Part shown: positions 32,736-40,938 of the stretch, one piece after another
How the letters are laid out: each line of letters starts with the position of its first letter
Position numbering within the stretch: position 1 is the first letter of the stretch
Source: Streptomyces sp. NBC_01335
Lineage (GTDB): Bacteria > Actinomycetota > Actinomycetes > Streptomycetales > Streptomycetaceae
DNA: 64,000 nt
Reading direction: 5' to 3'
Assembly: GCF_035953295.1 (NCBI RefSeq)
Contig: NZ_CP108370.1
Coordinates: forward strand, 5,999,001 to 6,063,000
Program-made: the position numbers and the translations under genes
The notes under the pieces: generated by a model
The model's database searches: none
Told to the model about the DNA's origin: nothing
Seen by the model: the letters and a program-made list of their open reading frames with translations, nothing else

Positions 32736-33895
32736 CCGGGGTGGGCTGGACCTCCTGGCCCTCCCGCGAGGCGCTCACGCGCACGCCGAGGGCGCCTGCC
32801 CGGACCGTTCTGTCCCTCCTCGTCTGGGCCCTGGCCGCCGCAGGACTGTTCTGGGCGACGCTGAGCGACAGCCGGTCCGGTCCGGCCACCCTCCCTGTCG
32901 CGCTCGCGGTGATCGCCTGCTGCGTCCGGGTGGCGCGGGGGTACCACCGGTTCACCCGGGAGCACCGGCTGTGGCCGGCCCTGGCCCTGCTGCTTCTCCT
33001 GGCGGGACTGGCACTGGTCGCCTACGGGGCGGGCGCGACGCCGTTGGCCACCGCCCTGTGGTGCGGCGGCACCGTCCTCGCCGTGGCGAGGCTCCCGCTC
33101 CGGGCAGCGGCGCCGGCGGTGGCCCTCACCCTGGCGTGCTTCGCGGTCCTGACCAGCGGCGGGTGGATGACCACCCTGCTGACGGGTGCGGGTCTCTGCC
33201 TGGGCGGCTACGTGGCCCGGCTGGACGCGGAGGCAACCGGAAGCGCTCAGCGGCTGCTCACCCAGGAGCGTGCGGCCAGGGCCGCAGAGGCGGAGAGGGC
33301 CGCACTGGACGAACGTTCCCGGATCGCCCGGGAGATCCACGACGTGCTCGCGCACAGTCTGTCGGCCCAGATGGTGCACTTGGAGGCGGCCAGGCTGCTG
33401 ATCGAGCGTGAACCGTCCGGCGCGTTCCGTGACCAAGTCCTGGAGAGGGTCGTCTCGGCCCGCTCGATGGCCCGAGAGGGGCTGACCGAGACCCGGCAGG
33501 CGCTCTCCGCCCTCCGGGGCGAGATGACGCCCGTCGAGGACTTCCTGCGGAACCTGGTCTCCGCCCAACCGGTCGAACTGAGCGTCGAGGGGCCTCGACG
33601 GCCCCTTTCGGCCGGAGCCTCGCAGGCGGTGCGGCGGGTCGCGCAGGAGGCCGTCACCAACGTGCGCAAGCACGCCCCCGGAGCGCATGTTCGGATACGG
33701 CTGGAATATCTGCTGGACACGGTGACCCTGGAGGTGCGGGACTCCGGGGGAGGGGTGCCGGACGAGGAGCTGATGACCGGCGGGCCGGGCTACGGTCTGA
33801 CCGGAATGCGGGAGCGCGCCGAGGTCCTCGGCGGGACTTTGGAGGCAGGGCCGGGTGAGGAGGGATTCGTGGTGAGTCTGCGGGTGCCCGCGTGA
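32732..33895 (+). CDS. Two-component sensor histidine kinase (HisKA_3, NarL-type)
   Basis: 387 residues. About six membrane helices occupy residues 25-165, with short loops, so the signal is probably sensed in or at the membrane. The dimerisation/phosphoacceptor helix has RSRIAREIHDVLAHSLS (His at about residue 205). The HATPase domain has an N-box AQEAVTNVRKHA and G-boxes DSGGGVPDE and GYGLTGMRERAE. The GTG at 32732 overlaps the preceding stop, and AAAGGA lies about 8 nt upstream. The stop overlaps the response regulator start. A four-gene context with DUF485/ActP downstream suggests but does not prove a link to acetate. Confidence 0.93.
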   Translation: MTGVGWTSWPSREALTRTPRAPARTVLSLLVWALAAAGLFWATLSDSRSGPATLPVALAVIACCVRVARGYHRFTREHRLWPALALLLLLAGLALVAYGAGATPLATALWCGGTVLAVARLPLRAAAPAVALTLACFAVLTSGGWMTTLLTGAGLCLGGYVARLDAEATGSAQRLLTQERAARAAEAERAALDERSRIAREIHDVLAHSLSAQMVHLEAARLLIEREPSGAFRDQVLERVVSARSMAREGLTETRQALSALRGEMTPVEDFLRNLVSAQPVELSVEGPRRPLSAGASQAVRRVAQEAVTNVRKHAPGAHVRIRLEYLLDTVTLEVRDSGGGVPDEELMTGGPGYGLTGMRERAEVLGGTLEAGPGEEGFVVSLRVPA

Positions 33896-34638
33896 GCGCG
33901 CGGGTGGTGGTCGCCGACGACCAGTCGGCGGTCCGCGAAGGCATCGTGATGCTGCTCGGGCTGCTGGGCGTCGATGTGGTCGGGGCTGCCAGGGACGGCG
34001 AGGAGGCGGTGGCGCTCGTCGCGGAGCACGCACCCGACGTGGTTCTGATGGACCTGCGGATGCCGCGCTGTGACGGTGTCGAGGCGACCCGGCGGGTTCG
34101 CACGGAGTACCCGGGTACCCAAGTCGTGGTCCTGACCACCTTCGACGATGACGAATCGCTCTTCGCGGCGCTGCGGGCTGGTGCGCGCGGCTTCCTCACC
34201 AAGGACGCGGGCGGTGAGGAGATCGTGCAGGCCATCTCGGCCGTGCTGTCCGGTGAAGCGGGTCTCTCACCCGCCGTGCAGCGGCGTCTGCTGGAGCGCG
34301 TGGCCGGTGAGCCAGCCGTGCCCCCGCCGGCGTTTTCCCGAGGCCAGAGCCCGGGCCCGAGTCAGGGGCTGGGTCAGGGGCAGGGCCTGGGCCAGAACCA
34401 GAGCCAGGGCACCGGCCTTCCCGACGGGCTGACTCCGCGTGAGGCGGAGGTGCTGGTGCTCATCGCCGAGGGGCTTTCCAACACCGAGATCTCACGTCGG
34501 CTGCACGTCTCGCAGGCCACGGTGAAAACACACATCAACAACCTGTTCGCCAAGACCGGAGTGCGGGACCGGGCGCAGGCGGTGCGCTACGCATATGTAC
34601 AGGGGCTCGCACGGGCACCTGGGACGGATATCACCTGA
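33892..34638 (+). CDS. NarL/FixJ-family response regulator
   Basis: 248 residues. The receiver domain has VVVADDQ at the N-terminus, phosphoacceptor Asp in VVLMDLRMP (about residue 50), Thr in VVLTTFDDD and Lys in LTKDAGG. The LuxR-type HTH starts GLTPREAEVLVLIAEGLSNTEI (about residue 180) and ends in VKTHINNLFAKTGVRDR. The linker (about residues 145-178) is unusually long and rich in Gln, Gly and Ser (QGLGQGQGLGQNQSQG). The GTG overlaps the kinase stop by 4 bp, so the pair should be made together. Confidence 0.93.
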   Translation: MSARVVVADDQSAVREGIVMLLGLLGVDVVGAARDGEEAVALVAEHAPDVVLMDLRMPRCDGVEATRRVRTEYPGTQVVVLTTFDDDESLFAALRAGARGFLTKDAGGEEIVQAISAVLSGEAGLSPAVQRRLLERVAGEPAVPPPAFSRGQSPGPSQGLGQGQGLGQNQSQGTGLPDGLTPREAEVLVLIAEGLSNTEISRRLHVSQATVKTHINNLFAKTGVRDRAQAVRYAYVQGLARAPGTDIT

Positions 34639-34734
34639 ACAGGTGAAAGCGGTGCATGCCGCAACCGAGATCCACCCTGTCCGGACACTCTTGACCGAGC
34701 GGCCGAAAAGGTTCGCGGACAAGGGAGTTGTTCG

Positions 34735-35211
34735 GTGGAGAAGGAAGCAGGGCGGGAGGCCGTGACGACGCGGCTCGACGGCTCGTGGTATGACGCACTG
34801 TCCCCCGGATGGGGCGAGCAGAACGGTACGGGGACCGCGGTGAGTGACGCGCCGCCCGTGCCCGGGGCTCCGCAGAGCGGCCACAGCGCTGCCGACATCT
34901 ACCGAGAGGTCCAGCAGAGCGAGGCCTTCCGCGAAGTGCGCCGCAGGTACCGGAGGTTCGTCGCCCCGGCGACCTGCGCGTTTCTCGTCTGGTACCTCGC
35001 CTACGTGGTCACGGCCATCGGGGCGCCCGGGCTGATGGCCCGTCCGGTGGCCGGCGCGGTGAATGTCGCGATGGCCGCCGGGCTCGGGCAGTTCCTCACC
35101 ACCTTCCTGCTGACCTGGGCGTACGCGCGGCACGCGCGGCTCCGCCGGGATCGTCCGGCGCTCGAACTGCGCTGGGAGACGCAGGAGCTGACGAGAGGGA
35201 TCGATCGGTGA
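34735..35211 (+). CDS. DUF485 membrane protein (symporter accessory)
   Basis: 158 residues. A hydrophilic N-terminus (1-60) precedes a DUF485 domain with YRRFVAPATCAFLVWYL and a second helix near AAGLGQFLTTFLLTWAYA. DUF485 proteins (YjcH in E. coli) are almost always encoded just before an ActP-type solute:sodium symporter. The GTG at 34735 has AAGGGAG 7 nt upstream. Its TGA overlaps the GTG of the symporter gene. TTGACC at 34691-34696 may be a -35, so the pair may have its own promoter apart from the two-component genes. Confidence 0.88.
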   Translation: MEKEAGREAVTTRLDGSWYDALSPGWGEQNGTGTAVSDAPPVPGAPQSGHSAADIYREVQQSEAFREVRRRYRRFVAPATCAFLVWYLAYVVTAIGAPGLMARPVAGAVNVAMAAGLGQFLTTFLLTWAYARHARLRRDRPALELRWETQELTRGIDR

Positions 35212-36800
35212 GCGGAGACCACCAGGCACTCGCGCTGGTGCTGTTCAGCGCGTTCATCGCCGTCACCCTCGGTATCACCACCTGGGTCGGCCGCACCCGC
35301 AAGGGCTCCGCCGAGGAGTTCTATGCCGGGGGCCGGCTGTTCTCTCCCATGGAGAACGGTTTTGCCATCGCCGGCGACTACATGTCGGCCGCCTCGTTCC
35401 TCGGGATCTCCGGGCTCATCGCGCTCTTCGGCTACGACGGCATGTTGTACTCGGTCGGCTTCCTCGTCGCCTGGCTGGTCGTTCTGTTCCTGGTGGCAGA
35501 ACTCGTCCGCAACTGCGGGAGGTTCACCCTCGCCGACGTGGTCGCCGCACGCATGGCGGAGCGCCCCGTACGCACCGCGGTCGGCGCGTCTTCGGTGACC
35601 GTCTCCGTGTTGTACCTCGTCGCCCAGATGGTCGGTGCCGGAAGCCTGGTCGCCCTGCTTCTCGGTGGTACCAGTGGTGCGACCCGCGCCTGGACCGTGG
35701 TCGGGGTCGGTGCACTCATGGTCGTCTACGTCTCCCTCGGTGGCATGCGGGCCACCACCTGGATCCAGATCGTCAAGGCAGTCCTCCTCATGGCGGGCAC
35801 GGTCGCTCTCACCGTTGCCGTTCTGGTCCGATTCCACGGCGACGTCAACGCGCTGCTCAACTCTGCGGCCGAACACAGCGGCCACGGAATGGAGTTCCTG
35901 GCGCCGGGCCTCAAGTACGGCGGAAGTTGGACGGCGCGCCTCGACTTCATCAGCCTCGGGGTGGCGCTGGTGCTCGGTACCGCCGGGCTGCCGCACATCC
36001 TGTCGCGCTTCTACACCGTCCCGACGGCGCGCGCGGCCCGCCGGTCCGTCGTCTGGTCGATCGGACTGATCGGCAGCTTCTACCTGATGACCATCGTGCT
36101 CGGCTTCGGCGCGGCCGCGCTCGTCGGGTCGGCGGCGGTCCGGTCCTCCAGCGAGGCCGGGAACACCGCGGTACCTCTGCTCGCGCTGGCGCTGGGCGGC
36201 GGAGAGGGCTCCACCGGCGGAGCGATCCTCTTCGCCGTGGTCGCGGCCATCGCCTTCGCCACGATCCTGGCCGTGGTCGCGGGGATCACTCTCGCCTCCT
36301 CCGCCTCCGTCGCTCACGACCTCTACGCCTCGCTCCGTCGCCCGGGCGGCAAGCCGTTCGGCGAGGTCGCGGTGGCCCGGGTGGCTGCCGTCGGGATCGG
36401 CGTTGTCGCCATCGGGCTGGGCCTGCTCGCCCAGGACCTCAACGTGGCCTTCCTCGTAGGGCTGGCCTTCGCGGTGGCCGCCTCGGCCAACCTTCCGGCG
36501 CTGCTCTACTCGCTCTTCTGGAAGAACTTCACCACCCGCGGTGCGGTCTGGGCCGTGTACGGGGGGCTGGTTCCGGCGCTGGTTCTCGTACTGCTCTCCC
36601 CGGTCGTCTCCGGTGGGCCCCGCTCTCTCTTCCCCGGGGTCGACTTCCAGCTCTTCCCGCTGGAGAATCCGGGTCTCGTCTCCATTCCGCTGGGTTTCCT
36701 CGCGGGGTGGATCGGCACGGTGACCTCCACCGAGTCGCCCGACCAGGACAAGCACGCCGAGACCGAGGTCAGGTCGCTGACCGGAGCCGGGGCGGTGTGA
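35208..36800 (+). CDS. actP: Cation/acetate symporter, SSS family (ActP-like)
   Basis: A 530-residue solute:sodium symporter with about 13 membrane segments. GKSA-type entry (TRKGSAEEFYAGGRLFSP) and the helix with ENGFAIAGDYMSAASFLGI are typical of ActP. The GTAGLPHILSRFYTVP segment is the conserved family signature region. ActP takes up acetate and related short monocarboxylates with a cation. Coupling to the DUF485 gene by a GTGA overlap supports the assignment. Citrate synthases 2.5 kb downstream would consume the resulting acetyl-CoA. Confidence 0.88.
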   Translation: MSGDHQALALVLFSAFIAVTLGITTWVGRTRKGSAEEFYAGGRLFSPMENGFAIAGDYMSAASFLGISGLIALFGYDGMLYSVGFLVAWLVVLFLVAELVRNCGRFTLADVVAARMAERPVRTAVGASSVTVSVLYLVAQMVGAGSLVALLLGGTSGATRAWTVVGVGALMVVYVSLGGMRATTWIQIVKAVLLMAGTVALTVAVLVRFHGDVNALLNSAAEHSGHGMEFLAPGLKYGGSWTARLDFISLGVALVLGTAGLPHILSRFYTVPTARAARRSVVWSIGLIGSFYLMTIVLGFGAAALVGSAAVRSSSEAGNTAVPLLALALGGGEGSTGGAILFAVVAAIAFATILAVVAGITLASSASVAHDLYASLRRPGGKPFGEVAVARVAAVGIGVVAIGLGLLAQDLNVAFLVGLAFAVAASANLPALLYSLFWKNFTTRGAVWAVYGGLVPALVLVLLSPVVSGGPRSLFPGVDFQLFPLENPGLVSIPLGFLAGWIGTVTSTESPDQDKHAETEVRSLTGAGAV

Positions 36801-36859
36801 CCTGGGCTGGGCCGGGCGGCCTGAACCGGGCGACCTGGGCCGGGCGACCTGGGCCGGGC
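36798..36859. repeat. Tandem 14-bp repeats after the symporter gene
   Basis: About four units of CCGGGCGACCTGGG, two of them perfect (36826-36853) and two degenerate, start at the symporter stop codon. A second short duplication (GTGAGCCGGGCTG twice, about 36925-36960) follows. Confidence 0.7.
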
Positions 36860-37041
36860 CGGCCGTGGTGACCGTAGAGTCGGTTGGAGTGAGCGGGGAC
36901 GATCGGCCCGAGGGCGCCGGAGAAGGTGAGCCGGGCTGTGGTGTGAGCCGGGCTGCGGTGCGCGCCGAGACGCGGTGTGGCCGGCCGCTGGGCCAGGCTG
37001 GTCGCGGGGTGAGTGGAGGATTCCGCAGGTACGCAATCGGT

Positions 37042-37068
37042 TTGCGCTCCTTGCGCTAATCTTGCGCT
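37042..37068 (+). promoter_or_regulatory. Three TTGCGCT direct repeats over the LacI-type promoter
   Basis: TTGCGCT occurs at 37042-37048, 37051-37057 and 37062-37068. A -10-like TAATCT (37057-37062) lies among them, 7 nt before the ATG at 37070, which suggests a leaderless transcript covered by an operator. One more copy is at 38102-38108, just past the 3' end of the same gene. Confidence 0.6.
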
Positions 37069-37069
37069 C

Positions 37070-38089
37070 ATGACGCGACGACTTGCTCAGGTGGCACAGA
37101 AGGTTGGGGTCAGCGAGGCCACGGTCAGCCGGGTCCTGAACGGTAAGCCAGGCGTCTCAGACGCCACCCGGCAGGCGGTGCTCTCCGCGCTGGACGTGCT
37201 CGGATACGAGCGCCCGACCCAGCTGCGGGGCGAGCGGGCCCGGCTGGTCGGGCTCGTCCTTCCCGAGCTCCAGAACCCCATCTTCCCGGCCTTCGCCGAA
37301 GTGGTCGGCGGCGCCCTCGCCCAGCAGGGACTCACGCCCGTGCTCTGTACGCAGACCAAGGGCGGGGTCTCCGAGGCGGACTACGTGGACCTGCTGCTCC
37401 AGCAGCAGGTGTCCGGGGTGGTGTTCGCCGGCGGCCTCTACCACCAGGCAGATGCCGCCCACGACCACTACAAGGTGCTCGCCGACCGGCGCATCCCCGT
37501 CGTCCTGATCAACGCGGCCATCGCCGAGCTCGGCTTCCCCGGTGTCTCCTGCGACGACTCCGTCGCCGTCGAGCAGGCGTGGCGGCACCTCGCCTCGCTC
37601 GGGCACGAGCGGATCGGCCTGGTGCTCGGCCCCAGCGACCACGTTCCCTCGCAGCGCAAGCTCGACGCCGCACGGCAGTTGGCCCGCGAGTACGGGGCGA
37701 CCATCCCGGACGAGCATGTCGCGCGGGCCATGTTCTCGCTGGAGGGCGGCCAGGCGGCGGCCTCCCGGCTGCTCGACCGCGAGGTCACCGGCATCATCTG
37801 CGGCAGCGACCCGCTCGCGCTCGGCGCGGTCCGTGCGGTCCGCCGCCGGGGACTCTCCGTGCCGCACGACGTCTCGGTGGTCGGCTACGACGATTCCGCC
37901 TTCATGAACTGCACCGAACCGCCGTTGACGACGGTTCGTCAGCCCATCGAGGCCATGGGCCGGGCGGCCGTCGAGCTGCTGTCCGTGCAGATCGGGGGCA
38001 AGGCGGTGCCCTCCGACGAACTGCTCTTCGAGCCGGAACTGGTGGTGCGCGGCTCGACCGCCCCGCCGCCGCGCGATAATTCACGCTGA
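37070..38089 (+). CDS. LacI-family transcriptional regulator
   Basis: 339 residues. The HTH lies at residues 4-23 (RLAQVAQKVGVSEATVSRVL) with the hinge following near GYERPTQLRGER. The periplasmic-binding-protein-like effector domain contains VGLVLPELQNPIFPAFAEVV and the C-terminal VPHDVSVVGYDDS and PLTTVRQPIEAMG signatures. The effector is unknown, but no sugar transporter is adjacent. The ATG at 37070 fits the -10 7 nt upstream. It converges with the HTH-citrate synthase gene, stops being 8 bp apart. Self-repression through the TTGCGCT repeats is likely. Confidence 0.9.
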   Translation: MTRRLAQVAQKVGVSEATVSRVLNGKPGVSDATRQAVLSALDVLGYERPTQLRGERARLVGLVLPELQNPIFPAFAEVVGGALAQQGLTPVLCTQTKGGVSEADYVDLLLQQQVSGVVFAGGLYHQADAAHDHYKVLADRRIPVVLINAAIAELGFPGVSCDDSVAVEQAWRHLASLGHERIGLVLGPSDHVPSQRKLDAARQLAREYGATIPDEHVARAMFSLEGGQAAASRLLDREVTGIICGSDPLALGAVRAVRRRGLSVPHDVSVVGYDDSAFMNCTEPPLTTVRQPIEAMGRAAVELLSVQIGGKAVPSDELLFEPELVVRGSTAPPPRDNSR

Positions 38090-38096
38090 TCTGTCG

Positions 38097-39593
38097 CTAT
38101 CTTGCGCTCCCGGAACCGTCCGCTCGGGATGAGGGGACAGACGTGGGCGAAGACGGCGGCGAGGACGGTGCCGCGGAGGGGGCCGGGGCGGGCAGCGCCT
38201 GCGGCGGGGGCGGTCCGGTGTACTGGCCGCGGGGCCGCAGCCGCAGCGGCCGCTCCGCGTACTCCTCCAGGGCGTGCGCGATCCAGCCTGCCGTGCGGGC
38301 CACGGCGAAAACGGTCTCCCCGGCCTCCGCGGACATGCCCGTGGAGACCGAGAGCACGGCCAGCGCGAGATCGATGTTGGCGTGCAGAGGTACGTGCCGT
38401 GCGGCGGTGGACGCCACGTCGCGAGCCGCGGCGAGCGCCGGCGCCGCCTCGGGCATGTCCTCAAGGAGCGTGAACAGGACCCGCGCACGGGGGTCTTCGC
38501 CGCTGTAGAGACGGTGACCGAGTCCGGGCACGCGCCTCCCGGCCCGTAGGTGCTCGGCGACGACCGGTGCGGCACTGCCTCGTTCCACGACCTCGCGGAG
38601 CATCCGGTGGGCGAGCCCGCTGGCCGCGCCGTGCAGCGGTCCCTCCAGCACCCCGAGCCCCGCCGAGACGACGGCGTACGGATGCGCGTGGGCGGAGGCC
38701 GCCACCCGGACGGCGAGGGTGGACGCAGCCAGGTCGTGGTCGATCAGCAGCGCGAGCGCGGTGTCCAGGGCGGCGAGCGACGCGGCGTCGGCGGGACGCG
38801 AGGTGAGCGCGGGCCACAACCGGGCCGCGATGCCGGGGCCGTCGTCACCGGCGGTGCTCGCGCTGCCGAGGTCCCTGTCTCCCGGGCCCGCGCCCCCGGA
38901 ACCCTCACCCCCCGGACCCGCGACACCGGGCGCGTCGGTCACCGGGGTTGCCGGGTGCAGCGCCTCGACCAGGGTCGGGATCAGGCCGCGGGCGGCGCCC
39001 AGGACCGAGGTGGGGGAGAGATCGAACCGCAGCGGATCGGCCGCCGACGCCGCGACGACGGCGACCCGCAGCCGGTCCGTAGTCCCGCTGTGCTCGGGGA
39101 GGGCGGCGACGGCCTGCCGTGCCGCCGTCAGGGCCTGCGCCGGAGCGGAGAAGCGGACGCCCGGCTTGAGCCGGCCCGTCCACAGCCATTCGACGACTTC
39201 CTCGTAGCTGTGGTTCAGAGCGAGTTCAGCCGCGTCGACCCCCCGGTAGTAGTACCGGTCCTGGTCGATGAGGGTGACGCCGGTACGGAAGACCAGATCG
39301 GCCCCGCCCGCCGGAACGGCTTCGCGTCGGCCCGTGCGCCGGGCCAGGGCCCGGACCTCGTCGGCGTCGAAGGTGCTGCCCCGCCCTCCGGGCGCGCGCA
39401 CGCTGCTGAGCTGGCCGCGGCTGACGTAGGCGTACACCGTCTCCGGCTTCACACCGAGCAGAGCGGCCGTCTCGCGGGTGCTGAGCCGTTCCGCGCCGAG
39501 CCGTTCCGCGCCGGGCGGTTCCGTGCCGAGCCGTTCATCGTCGTGTCGTTCCGTGCCCGCCGGGTCGAAGCCGCGCGCCCCTTGATCCGTCAT
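38097..39593 (-). CDS. Citrate synthase with N-terminal DNA-binding (excisionase/MerR-like) domain
   Basis: 498 residues. Residues 37-85 are a helix-turn-helix of excisionase type (LSTRETAALLGVKPETVYAYVSR). From about residue 98 (LVFRTGVTLIDQDRYYYRGVDA) the citrate synthase fold follows, with active-site histidines in GPLHGAASG and GLGHRLYSGEDPRA and the Asp in NIDLALAVL. An acidic/Gly insert (about 235-265) and a Pro/Ser-rich tail are lineage additions. The first 36 residues are built from 5-residue repeats. The gene is divergent from a second citrate synthase. The enzyme condenses acetyl-CoA and oxaloacetate or a related pair; a DNA-binding role is inferred from the HTH. Confidence 0.88.
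   Translation of the reverse strand: MTDQGARGFDPAGTERHDDERLGTEPPGAERLGAERLSTRETAALLGVKPETVYAYVSRGQLSSVRAPGGRGSTFDADEVRALARRTGRREAVPAGGADLVFRTGVTLIDQDRYYYRGVDAAELALNHSYEEVVEWLWTGRLKPGVRFSAPAQALTAARQAVAALPEHSGTTDRLRVAVVAASAADPLRFDLSPTSVLGAARGLIPTLVEALHPATPVTDAPGVAGPGGEGSGGAGPGDRDLGSASTAGDDGPGIAARLWPALTSRPADAASLAALDTALALLIDHDLAASTLAVRVAASAHAHPYAVVSAGLGVLEGPLHGAASGLAHRMLREVVERGSAAPVVAEHLRAGRRVPGLGHRLYSGEDPRARVLFTLLEDMPEAAPALAAARDVASTAARHVPLHANIDLALAVLSVSTGMSAEAGETVFAVARTAGWIAHALEEYAERPLRLRPRGQYTGPPPPQALPAPAPSAAPSSPPSSPTSVPSSRADGSGSAR
39483..39557. repeat. Five 15-bp in-frame repeats at the 5' end of the HTH-citrate synthase gene
   Basis: Units near GAGCCGTTCCGCGCC start at 39483, 39498, 39513, 39528 and 39543. 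Read on the minus strand they encode pentapeptides of the type ERLGA/ERLGT/EPPGA ahead of the HTH. Confidence 0.8.
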
Positions 39594-39619
39594 GCGCTCA
39601 CCGTATCCACTCGTCGTGT

Positions 39620-39674
39620 ATTGATTGAATCAATATTGACGTCCATGAAGTCAAGCATGGATAGTCGAATCAAT
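39620..39674. promoter_or_regulatory. Divergent promoter and palindromic operator between the two citrate synthases
   Basis: ATTGATTGAATCAAT (39620-39634) is a 15-bp palindrome; a half-site GAATCAAT recurs at 39667-39674, 40 bp from the equivalent half (four helical turns). For the rightward gene, TTGACG (39636-39641) and GATAGT (39660-39665) are 18 nt apart. For the leftward gene, TTGACT (39654-39649) faces a -10 region lying inside the palindrome. A protein bound to both sites would cover both promoters. Confidence 0.65.
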
Positions 39675-39718
39675 AGTCAGGAACATGTGAACAGGAACAT
39701 CCGAAGAGGAGGCCGGCG

Positions 39719-40900
39719 ATGCCGACCGAAACCCACAGCGCCGCCGAAACCCACAGCCCCGCCCCGTCCGCAGTCCCGCGCGGCCTCGCGGGGGTCGTCG
39801 TCACCGACACGGCCTTGGGTGACGTCCGGGGGGCCGAGGGCTTCTACCACTACCGCCAGTACTCGGCGATCGAGCTGGCGGAGGCCCGGAACTTTGAGGA
39901 CGTCTGGTACCTGATGTTCCACGGTGAGCTGCCCGACGCCCCGGCCCGCGCCGCGTTCGCCGCACGCCTCGCCGAGCTGCGCCACCTCCCGGACGAGGTC
40001 CGTGCGGCGCTGCCCGGCATCGCCCGCGCCGGAGCGGTGTCGGGTCCGCTGGCCGGGCTGCGTACCGCGCTCTCGCTCCTCGGGGCCTCCGCCGGGTACC
40101 GCCCGCTGTACGACATCGAGCCCGGCCGCCGCCGGGAGGACGCGCTCGCCGTCTGCGCGGCGGTGCCCACCCTGCTGACCGCGCTGCACCGGCTCGGCGA
40201 GGGACTCGACCCCGTCGAACCGCGCGACGACCTGCCGCATGCGGCCAACTACCTCTACATGCTCACGGGCGAGGTGCCCGACCCCGTCCGCGCGCGGGCC
40301 GTCGAGCGCTACCTCGTCTCCACCGTCGACCACGGGTTCAACGCGTCGACCTTCACCGCCAGGGTCGTCGCCTCCACCGGGGCCGACATGGCCGCCTGCC
40401 TGGTCGCGGCGGTCGGCGCGCTCTCCGGCCCGTTGCACGGGGGCGCACCCAGTCGTGCCCTGGACACCCTGGACGCGATCGGCACCCCGGACCGCATCGA
40501 CGGCTGGATCCGTGAACAGGTCCTGTCCGGCGGACGGATCATGGGTTTCGGCCACCCCGTCTACCGCACCGAGGACCCGCGTTCGCGCATGCTGCGGGGG
40601 ATCGCCCAGGACTTCGGCGGCCCGCTCGTCGACTTCGCCGTCGAGGTGGAGCGCCGGGTGGAGGCCATCCTCGCCGAGCTCAAGCCGGGCCGTGAGCTGC
40701 ACACCAACGTGGAGTTCTACGCCGGGGTCGTGATGGAGCTCTGCGGGCTGCCGCGGACCATGTTCACGCCCACCTTCTGTGCGGCGCGGGTGGTCGGCTG
40801 GAGTGCCAATATCCTGGAGCAGGCGGCGGACTCGAAGATCATCCGCCCGGCGGCCCGCTACGTCGGGACGCCTCCGCCGCAGCCGGTCCCGGCCCTCTGA
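39719..40900 (+). CDS. Citrate synthase (citrate/2-methylcitrate synthase family)
   Basis: 393 residues. Active-site motifs are GPLHGGAPS and GFGHPVYRTEDPRS for the two histidines and HTNVEFYAGVV for the acidic residue, which is Glu rather than the usual Asp, as seen in several actinobacterial homologues. Length and the QYSAIELAE opening match short bacterial type I citrate or methylcitrate synthases. GAGGAGG lies 6 nt before the ATG. With the HTH-fused paralogue it forms a divergent pair sharing a 126-bp promoter region. Which of the two is the main TCA enzyme cannot be decided from sequence. Confidence 0.9.
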   Translation: MPTETHSAAETHSPAPSAVPRGLAGVVVTDTALGDVRGAEGFYHYRQYSAIELAEARNFEDVWYLMFHGELPDAPARAAFAARLAELRHLPDEVRAALPGIARAGAVSGPLAGLRTALSLLGASAGYRPLYDIEPGRRREDALAVCAAVPTLLTALHRLGEGLDPVEPRDDLPHAANYLYMLTGEVPDPVRARAVERYLVSTVDHGFNASTFTARVVASTGADMAACLVAAVGALSGPLHGGAPSRALDTLDAIGTPDRIDGWIREQVLSGGRIMGFGHPVYRTEDPRSRMLRGIAQDFGGPLVDFAVEVERRVEAILAELKPGRELHTNVEFYAGVVMELCGLPRTMFTPTFCAARVVGWSANILEQAADSKIIRPAARYVGTPPPQPVPAL

Positions 40901-40938
40901 CCGACGGCTGCTCCGCTGTTTCGTGAGGATGGTCCGTC

